NCBI GenBank assembly: GCA_937914785.1
Contig: CALGIV010000158.1
Coordinates: 1 to 11,058, forward strand
Origin: an uncultured Eubacteriaceae bacterium
GTDB lineage: Bacteria; Bacillota; Clostridia; Eubacteriales; UBA1433
Direction of reading: 5' to 3'
Length of the DNA stretch: 11,058 nucleotides
The notes beneath the pieces are model-generated. The model was not told where the DNA came from and did not search any database. It saw only the letters and a program-made list of their open reading frames with translations. Positions 8,110 through 11,058 of this stretch are shown here, piece after piece (the first letter of the stretch is position 1; each line of letters opens with the position of its first letter). The translations under genes and the position numbers were made by a program.

Positions 8110-8138
8110 TTGAAATCTCAAAAAGGGTGTGCTATACT
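8110..8138 (+). promoter_or_regulatory. Strong promoter of tRNA-Leu
   Basis: TTGAAA (8110-8115), exactly 17 bases and TATACT (8133-8138), with an upstream TG (8130-8131) making an extended -10. The predicted transcript starts about 15 bases before the mature tRNA 5' end. Confidence 0.75.
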
Positions 8139-8160
8139 TGCTTGCGTAAGTAAATACCGT

Positions 8161-8247
8161 GCCGAAGTGATGGAATTGGCAGACGTGACGGACTCAAAAT
8201 CCGTTGGTAGCAATACCGTGTGGGTTCAAGTCCCACCTTCGGCACCA
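8161..8247 (+). tRNA. tRNA-Leu (anticodon CAA)
   Basis: Acceptor stem GCCGAAG (8161-8167) pairs with CTTCGGC (8237-8243); the discriminator is A8244 and the CCA end (8245-8247) is encoded. The anticodon stem ACGGA/TCCGT (8188-8192 and 8200-8204) closes a CTCAAAA loop with anticodon CAA at 8195-8197, reading UUG. The long variable arm GGTA-GCAA-TACC (8206-8217) makes it a class II tRNA, and the T arm is GTGGG-TTCAAGT-CCCAC (8220-8236). It has its own promoter and terminator and is monocistronic. It is not a U34 tRNA, so it is not an expected target of the TrhP/TrmR pair upstream. Confidence 0.98.
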
Positions 8248-8261
8248 TTTTTTTACAGCCT

Positions 8262-8299
8262 AAGCCTATGAGAATTGAACGTATAGGCTTTTTGTTTTG
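8262..8299 (+). terminator. Intrinsic terminator of tRNA-Leu
   Basis: Eight-base perfect stem AAGCCTAT (8262-8269) and ATAGGCTT (8283-8290) with a 13-base loop, followed by TTTGTTTTG. It lies 14 bases past the CCA end. Confidence 0.75.
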
Positions 8300-8326
8300 T
8301 AATGAGATCTGTAACAGGTATAGAAT
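8297..8326 (+). promoter_or_regulatory. Possible promoter of the four-helix membrane protein
   Basis: TTGTAA (8297-8302), 18 bases and TAGAAT (8321-8326). The match is fair rather than good. A second -35-like TTGACT at 8335-8340 has no acceptable -10 partner before the gene. Confidence 0.3.
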
Positions 8327-8367
8327 AATTGGTTTTGACTTACGTTAACTGAAAAGGGGTTGAGCGT

Positions 8368-8790
8368 TTGAAGGCGACAAAAGTGTTGTATTACAGCGGA
8401 TTGTCCATAAGCTTCATTACCGGGGTATGGCACTTTTTTGTACCTGTTTTGTATGAATGGTATCGCTATCTCCCAATGCAATATCAAAACCTGATCGTTG
8501 GAATTGATTATACAAATTTTTCTTTTTCACTGTTGCTTTCCGGCCTTAGCTTACTGCTGATCGTTTTTGGGAAAAAGATATTGAGCGGGAATAAAGAATT
8601 ATTAGCCATTTATGGCTTTATGACGTTTGTTTGGGGTTGCAGAGCTGCGTTGACATTTATCGAACCCTGGCCGATAGAACCTGTCGCATGGGCAGCATAT
8701 GGCCAACTGATTGCGGCAAATATTCTTTTTATTATGTTACTGATTCCGCTGATTGTTTTGATAAAAAAATTGCGTAAAAAAGAAGCGTAG
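8368..8790 (+). CDS. Four-helix integral membrane protein of unknown function
   Basis: I do not recognise this 140-residue protein. Four hydrophobic segments (about residues 5-27, 47-68, 77-98 and 108-132) are joined by short loops, and the C-terminus is basic (KKLRKKEA). Conserved-looking polar and aromatic positions inside the membrane region include W21-H22, D47-Y48, W89-G90-C91-R92 and the E99-P-W-P loop. The size and layout resemble small DoxX-like or sensor-type membrane proteins, but no diagnostic motif is present. The start is TTG at 8368, supported by AAAAGGGG (8352-8359) eight bases upstream; the nearby TTG at 8360 is out of frame. A 101-aa frame on the opposite strand is taken as a shadow. 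Base composition is more AT-rich than that of the dnaE-U32 block. It lies alone between the tRNA terminator and the PEBP-like gene. Confidence 0.75.
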   Translation: MKATKVLYYSGLSISFITGVWHFFVPVLYEWYRYLPMQYQNLIVGIDYTNFSFSLLLSGLSLLLIVFGKKILSGNKELLAIYGFMTFVWGCRAALTFIEPWPIEPVAWAAYGQLIAANILFIMLLIPLIVLIKKLRKKEA

Positions 8791-8849
8791 TCCATAAATC
8801 GGTATGCCTGTGACCAAAAGCATCTTTTTTGTAAACACTGGACAAAATC

Positions 8850-8864
8850 GAAAGATAAGTTGAT
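8850..8864 (+). repeat. 15-base direct repeat, upstream copy
   Basis: GAAAGATAAGTTGAT occurs here and again at 8948-8962, where it forms codons 1-6 of the PEBP-like gene. Copies are 98 bases apart. The upstream copy is non-coding and has ATC in place of the aligned start region. Confidence 0.6.
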
Positions 8865-8884
8865 ATAAGCAGAGGTTATCCTTT

Positions 8885-8933
8885 TTGGATATTTTCTTTT
8901 ATAATTGACAGGCATTTATTTTGAAGGTATGAA
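8885..8933 (+). promoter_or_regulatory. Promoter region of the PEBP-like gene (two candidates)
   Basis: Two candidates overlap. TATAAT at 8900-8905 has only weak -35 sequence upstream but leaves room for a normal 5' leader. A perfect TTGACA at 8905-8910 is spaced 17 bases from TATGAA (8928-8933), but would start transcription only a few bases before the ATG. No classical ribosome-binding site precedes the ATG; GTGAGTG (8935-8941) is the nearest purine-rich run. Confidence 0.4.
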
Positions 8934-8945
8934 AGTGAGTGAAAA

Positions 8946-9410
8946 ATGAAAGATAAGTTGATCATCACCAGCCCTGCTTTTAAAGATGGAGACGTAATAC
9001 CAATTCAATATACAGGTCGCGGAGAGGATAGTTCTCCTGAACTGCATTTGTCCTCCATAAATTCAAATGCCAAATCGCTTGCGATTATTATGGACGATAT
9101 GGACCATCCTATCCCGGCATATAACCATTGGGTCATATGGAACATTCCTGTCATAAGTGTTATCCCGGCGGACATCCCGTATGGAGCATATGTTCCAGAA
9201 TTGAACGGTGCTGTACAGGGCCGTGGATATGGAAAAAATCGATATCGTGGTCCTAAACCTCCTTTTAACCGCTCGCACCGTTATCAGTTTAATGTCTATG
9301 TTTTGGATTGCGCATTGAATTTGCCGGGCAGTGCCAGAAAGCGCGATTTACTGGCCGCTATGGATGCACATATTTTGCAACAGGGATATTTAATTGGCAG
9401 GTTTCGTTAA
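8946..9410 (+). CDS. YbhB/YbcL-family PEBP-like (Raf kinase inhibitor-like) protein
   Basis: Small soluble protein (154 residues) of the phosphatidylethanolamine-binding-protein superfamily, bacterial YbhB/YbcL branch. Physiological roles in bacteria are poorly defined; the fold carries a small anion/ligand pocket. Family motifs occur in order: SPAFKDGDVIPIQYTG (9-24), DDMDHP (50-55, equivalent to the DPDAP motif), HWVIWNI (61-67), GYGKNRYRGPKPP (94-106, equivalent to G-Y-x-GPCPP but with Lys in place of Cys) and HRYQFNVYVLD (111-121). There is no signal peptide, so it is cytoplasmic. The start at ATG 8946 fits the family N-terminus, though the ribosome-binding site is poor. An intrinsic terminator follows about 45 bases after the stop codon, so the gene is probably monocistronic. 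Confidence 0.92.
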   Translation: MKDKLIITSPAFKDGDVIPIQYTGRGEDSSPELHLSSINSNAKSLAIIMDDMDHPIPAYNHWVIWNIPVISVIPADIPYGAYVPELNGAVQGRGYGKNRYRGPKPPFNRSHRYQFNVYVLDCALNLPGSARKRDLLAAMDAHILQQGYLIGRFR

Positions 9411-9453
9411 ATCGTATTAAATTTGTTCTTTTTACACAGTGAGTGTTTATAAC

Positions 9454-9494
9454 AAAGCAGATTGGCAGTATGCGGATCTGCTTTTAGTTTTGGC
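9454..9494 (+). terminator. Intrinsic terminator after the PEBP-like gene
   Basis: AAAGCAGAT (9454-9462) pairs with ATCTGCTTT (9476-9484) around a 13-base loop, followed by the T-rich TAGTTTTGG. The lipoprotein promoter begins within the T-rich tail. Confidence 0.6.
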
Positions 9495-9519
9495 ATTTTT
9501 TAAGAAAATATGATATTAT
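9490..9519 (+). promoter_or_regulatory. Promoter of the lipoprotein gene with extended -10
   Basis: TTGGCA (9490-9495), 18 bases and TATTAT (9514-9519), with TG at 9511-9512 giving TGATATTAT. The leader includes the strong ribosome-binding site GGAGAAGGAG (9535-9544), nine bases before the ATG. Confidence 0.5.
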
Positions 9520-9553
9520 GCATCATATATCATTGGAGAAGGAGTTGTAAGCG

Positions 9554-10564
9554 ATGCGAAAAATATTGTGCTGGCTGTGGATCTTGATAGTACTTTTGAC
9601 TTTGTGGGGCTGTGGCACTGTTCCGACAGAGCCTGTCAATAAAATTACGTACACGATTCCGGGTTCTATATTTCCTTTGATTAATCGGCAGAAAATCATT
9701 GAATTTTATCCCGACGGTACAGTAAGGTTGAGTGATTGTGAAATGTTTGATATGGAAAACGGTACGTCTGCTTACCTGCCGGGAGAAGCGCCGGTATTGC
9801 AAGAGTATACTTTTACAATCCCCAAATCATACTTTTCTGCGCTGGAGAAAGAAATTTATCGAGCAAATTTTTTCTCTTTGCCGGAAGATTTGGGCGTACA
9901 CCGTACAGACACAGCGTATACGTATCTTTCGGTTGAAACGAGCAGTAAAACGCATACTTGCGGCGGAACCGATTGGCCAAAAGAAATGGATGGCATAGCA
10001 AAGGCGATTGACGATGCGCTTAATCAGGCTTATTTTGAAGACTCTCGTGAAGGTGACTATACGATAAGTGATGCTGCGATAACGCACACGCTGATTTGCT
10101 ATAACCTGGTAGAGTATGAGGTTGTAATTTGGGAGACAACGCTAAAAGGTGACGGCACTGCTGTTAAGAGCAAATATGGCCCTTATCCGCATCCGCTGGC
10201 AGAGTTGGATTTGGATTTTGATCGCGATGCTTCTCTTTTGATAAGCTGCTATGAGACGGAGTTTGATCTGGCTTTATTCAATGCGTTGTTGCTTCAAATA
10301 CAGGAAAATGGTTTTTTAGAGTTGCCTGATGTTGTTCCGGGTATGAGGGATGGGGTGCCTATCGACCTTTCAGATTCTAATGAAAAAAATTATATAACGG
10401 TAATCATCGATGATGTCTCTTATACCAAAAGCTTTATTGGAGCGCCGTCTTATTATGCGCCTGTTTCTTTTGTCGAGGTGCTGGATGCTTTTGGAGAAGC
10501 GCAATCTTCTACTGCAGAAGAAGCGCCTCCTACGATAGAGGCCCTTTTGAAATGGGATTTCTAA
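9554..10564 (+). CDS. Predicted lipoprotein with duplicated beta-rich domain, function unknown
   Basis: The 336-residue protein starts with a basic n-region and hydrophobic core, then LWGC with the predicted lipidated Cys at residue 20. Trp at -2 is unusual for a lipobox, but the overall type II signal is clear. It should be anchored on the outer face of the cytoplasmic membrane (or processed by Lol if the cell has an outer membrane). I do not recognise the mature part. It appears to hold two related domains: residues ~47-156 and ~188-313. Each contains a GDGT/PDGT turn near its start (PDGTVRLS at 53-60, GDGTAVKS at 199-206). A matching segment then follows (FSALEKEIYRANFFSLPEDL at 94-113, FNALLLQIQENGFLELPDVV at 242-261), and a strand pair (TYLSVETS, NYITVIID). 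The pattern recalls DUF6438-like repeats, which is only an impression. The strong ribosome-binding site and dedicated promoter suggest a real, expressed gene. Confidence 0.85.
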   Translation: MRKILCWLWILIVLLTLWGCGTVPTEPVNKITYTIPGSIFPLINRQKIIEFYPDGTVRLSDCEMFDMENGTSAYLPGEAPVLQEYTFTIPKSYFSALEKEIYRANFFSLPEDLGVHRTDTAYTYLSVETSSKTHTCGGTDWPKEMDGIAKAIDDALNQAYFEDSREGDYTISDAAITHTLICYNLVEYEVVIWETTLKGDGTAVKSKYGPYPHPLAELDLDFDRDASLLISCYETEFDLALFNALLLQIQENGFLELPDVVPGMRDGVPIDLSDSNEKNYITVIIDDVSYTKSFIGAPSYYAPVSFVEVLDAFGEAQSSTAEEAPPTIEALLKWDF

Positions 10565-10764
10565 AATATCTTTTGTTTGTGATTGAGAATGTAAAATTCT
10601 ATTTATGTAGAGTTGTAATATTTCATATTTTTAGAGCCGATGATTGAAAAAAGCAGACATTACTTATTAGATTCGATAAATGACCGGAGCGGGAGAAAAT
10701 ATTTAACTTCCTTTATTTGATGATATTAATATAGAGTTTATAATCAGTTTTGGTTTGTCGTGCA
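10565..10764. other. AT-rich stretch without a recognisable gene
   Basis: No convincing gene or strong terminator is visible. A 5-base AGAAT/ATTCT hairpin (10586-10600) followed by ATTTATG is the only terminator-like structure after the lipoprotein. A 26-codon frame from ATG 10640 to TGA (MIEKSRHYLLDSINDRSGRK...) reads like protein but lacks a ribosome-binding site and may be a gene remnant or chance. Confidence 0.5.
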
Positions 10765-10770
10765 TATAAT
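10765..10770 (+). promoter_or_regulatory. TATAAT box ahead of a hairpin cluster
   Basis: Perfect -10 hexamer. No acceptable -35 lies 16-18 bases upstream, and the upstream TG is one base too far for a true extended -10. Transcription would start near 10776-10778, exactly at the first arm of the inverted repeat that follows. Confidence 0.3.
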
Positions 10771-10775
10771 GTAAT

Positions 10776-10814
10776 ATTCAATGTGTATGCGCAGTAAGAA
10801 GATACACGTTGAAT
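10776..10814. repeat. 13-base inverted repeat (stem-loop)
   Basis: ATTCAATGTGTAT (10776-10788) pairs with ATACACGTTGAAT (10802-10814) along all 13 positions, one of them a G-U pair in RNA, with a 13-base loop. It is not followed by a T-run, so it is not a terminator. It is the longest hairpin in the window. Confidence 0.7.
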
Positions 10815-11058
10815 TGTTACAACCAATGCAATTGCTTAAAATGCAGTTGTGTGTCCTGGTATCGTTGTGTCAAGCACAACGAATCTCTCTTCGCCATAAC
10901 TTATATAATGGCGTAAACTGTCTCTTATGCGTCTATGATAGTGCTTTTGGAAGGAACTCCTATTCTTTTGACGATTTTCAAATATTAAATAACTTTATCA
11001 AAAATATAATCGGTGATATCAATTTTACCGTACCAGAAACCGACAATGAGTTGATATC
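10787..11058 (+). CDS. Possible partial reading frame running off the right edge
   Basis: The frame from ATG 10787 (or ATG 10781) stays open for 90 codons to the end of the window. The product begins MRSKKIHVELLQPMQ and becomes more protein-like towards the edge (SFDDFQILNNFIKNIIGD). No ribosome-binding site precedes any ATG, the four hairpins lie inside it, and composition is unremarkable. I do not recognise it. It competes with the minus-strand frame at 10985-11058; at most one is likely to be real. Confidence 0.2.
   Translation, partial: MRSKKIHVELLQPMQLLKMQLCVLVSLCQAQRISLRHNLYNGVNCLLCVYDSAFGRNSYSFDDFQILNNFIKNIIGDINFTVPETDNELI
10819..10913. repeat. Three further stem-loops in series
   Basis: First stem: ACAAC plus TGCA (10819-10830, with a CAA bulge) pairs with TGCAGTTGT (10842-10850). 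Second: TCGTTGTG (10862-10869) pairs with CACAACGA (10875-10882), loop TCAAG. Third: CGCCAT (10892-10897) pairs with ATGGCG (10908-10913). None is followed by a T-tract on either strand. Together with the preceding repeat they make a structured block of about 140 bases. Confidence 0.5.
10985..11058 (-). CDS. Possible C-terminal end of a minus-strand gene entering from the right edge
   Basis: Reading leftward from the edge, one minus-strand frame gives YQLIVGFWYGKIDITDYIF and ends DKVI then TAA at 10985-10987. The 23 codons have natural-looking composition (Trp, Tyr, Gly, mixed third positions) and an amphipathic end. This is too short to recognise. If real, the hairpin cluster would lie downstream of it. 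Confidence 0.25.
   Translation of the reverse strand, partial: YQLIVGFWYGKIDITDYIFDKVI

Noticed and set aside
8610..8915. 101-aa minus-strand open frame opposite the four-helix protein
   Set aside because: It overlaps a plus-strand frame with a good ribosome-binding site and clear membrane segments; its own product has no recognisable features and no ribosome-binding site stands out.
8804..8915. Inverted pair ATGCCTGT (8804-8811) and ACAGGCAT (8908-8915) around the upstream 15-base repeat, considered as ends of a small mobile element
   Set aside because: Eight bases is within chance expectation, there is no flanking target duplication and no internal element structure.
8929..8949. Six-codon mini-frame (MKVSEK) overlapping the PEBP-like start codon as ATGA
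   Set aside because: The only purine-rich run upstream (GAAGG at 8923-8927) is one base from its ATG, too close to serve as a ribosome-binding site.
10640..10720. 26-codon plus-strand frame MIEKSRHYLLDSINDRSGRK...
   Set aside because: It reads like protein but has no ribosome-binding site and is too short to support; described only as part of the gene-poor stretch.
1..11058. CRISPR arrays, insertion sequences, toxin-antitoxin or defence systems
   Set aside because: No regularly spaced repeats, transposase or recombinase motifs, or paired small toxin/antitoxin-like genes were seen on either strand.

Overview
The window looks like chromosomal DNA of a Bacillota bacterium. The order mltG, trmR-type O-methyltransferase, U32/TrhP-family protein is that of the Bacillus subtilis yrrL-yrrM-yrrO block. 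Ribosome-binding sites are strong GGAG/AGGGG types and promoters are sigma-A-like. The moderate base composition and tolerated TTG start would suit a Negativicutes member such as the Veillonella/Megasphaera/Acidaminococcus relatives, but that finer placement is a guess from general impression, not from any search.

Left part (1-6290): the window opens inside dnaE, the replicative DNA polymerase III alpha subunit, whose first ~80-110 residues lie off the edge. After it come a promoter and three tightly spaced co-directional genes: mltG (membrane endolytic murein transglycosylase), a TrmR-like class I methyltransferase and a TrhP-like U32-family protein. The last two are predicted to act consecutively on uridine 34 of tRNAs: hydroxylation to ho5U, then methylation to mo5U. 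So chromosome replication, peptidoglycan chain-length control and decoding fidelity are encoded side by side.

Middle (6291-8063): a GtrA-family membrane protein on the minus strand runs convergently into the operon, with only 4 bases between stop codons. A good terminator-like hairpin for the operon lies inside the gtrA-family coding sequence. A compact divergent promoter region separates the GtrA gene from a GT4/WbuB-like glycosyltransferase. Together these two suggest modification or synthesis of a surface polysaccharide.

Right part (8064-11058): a tRNA-Leu(CAA) gene with its own strong promoter and terminator marks a change to more AT-rich, less conserved DNA. It holds a four-helix membrane protein of unknown function with a TTG start, a YbhB/YbcL-type PEBP-like protein, and a lipoprotein that appears to contain two copies of one domain. 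The last ~490 bases contain no certain gene. They do hold a TATAAT box, a cluster of four inverted repeats directly downstream of it, and two mutually exclusive reading frames running off the right edge (one per strand). No mobile element, CRISPR array or recognisable defence system was found.
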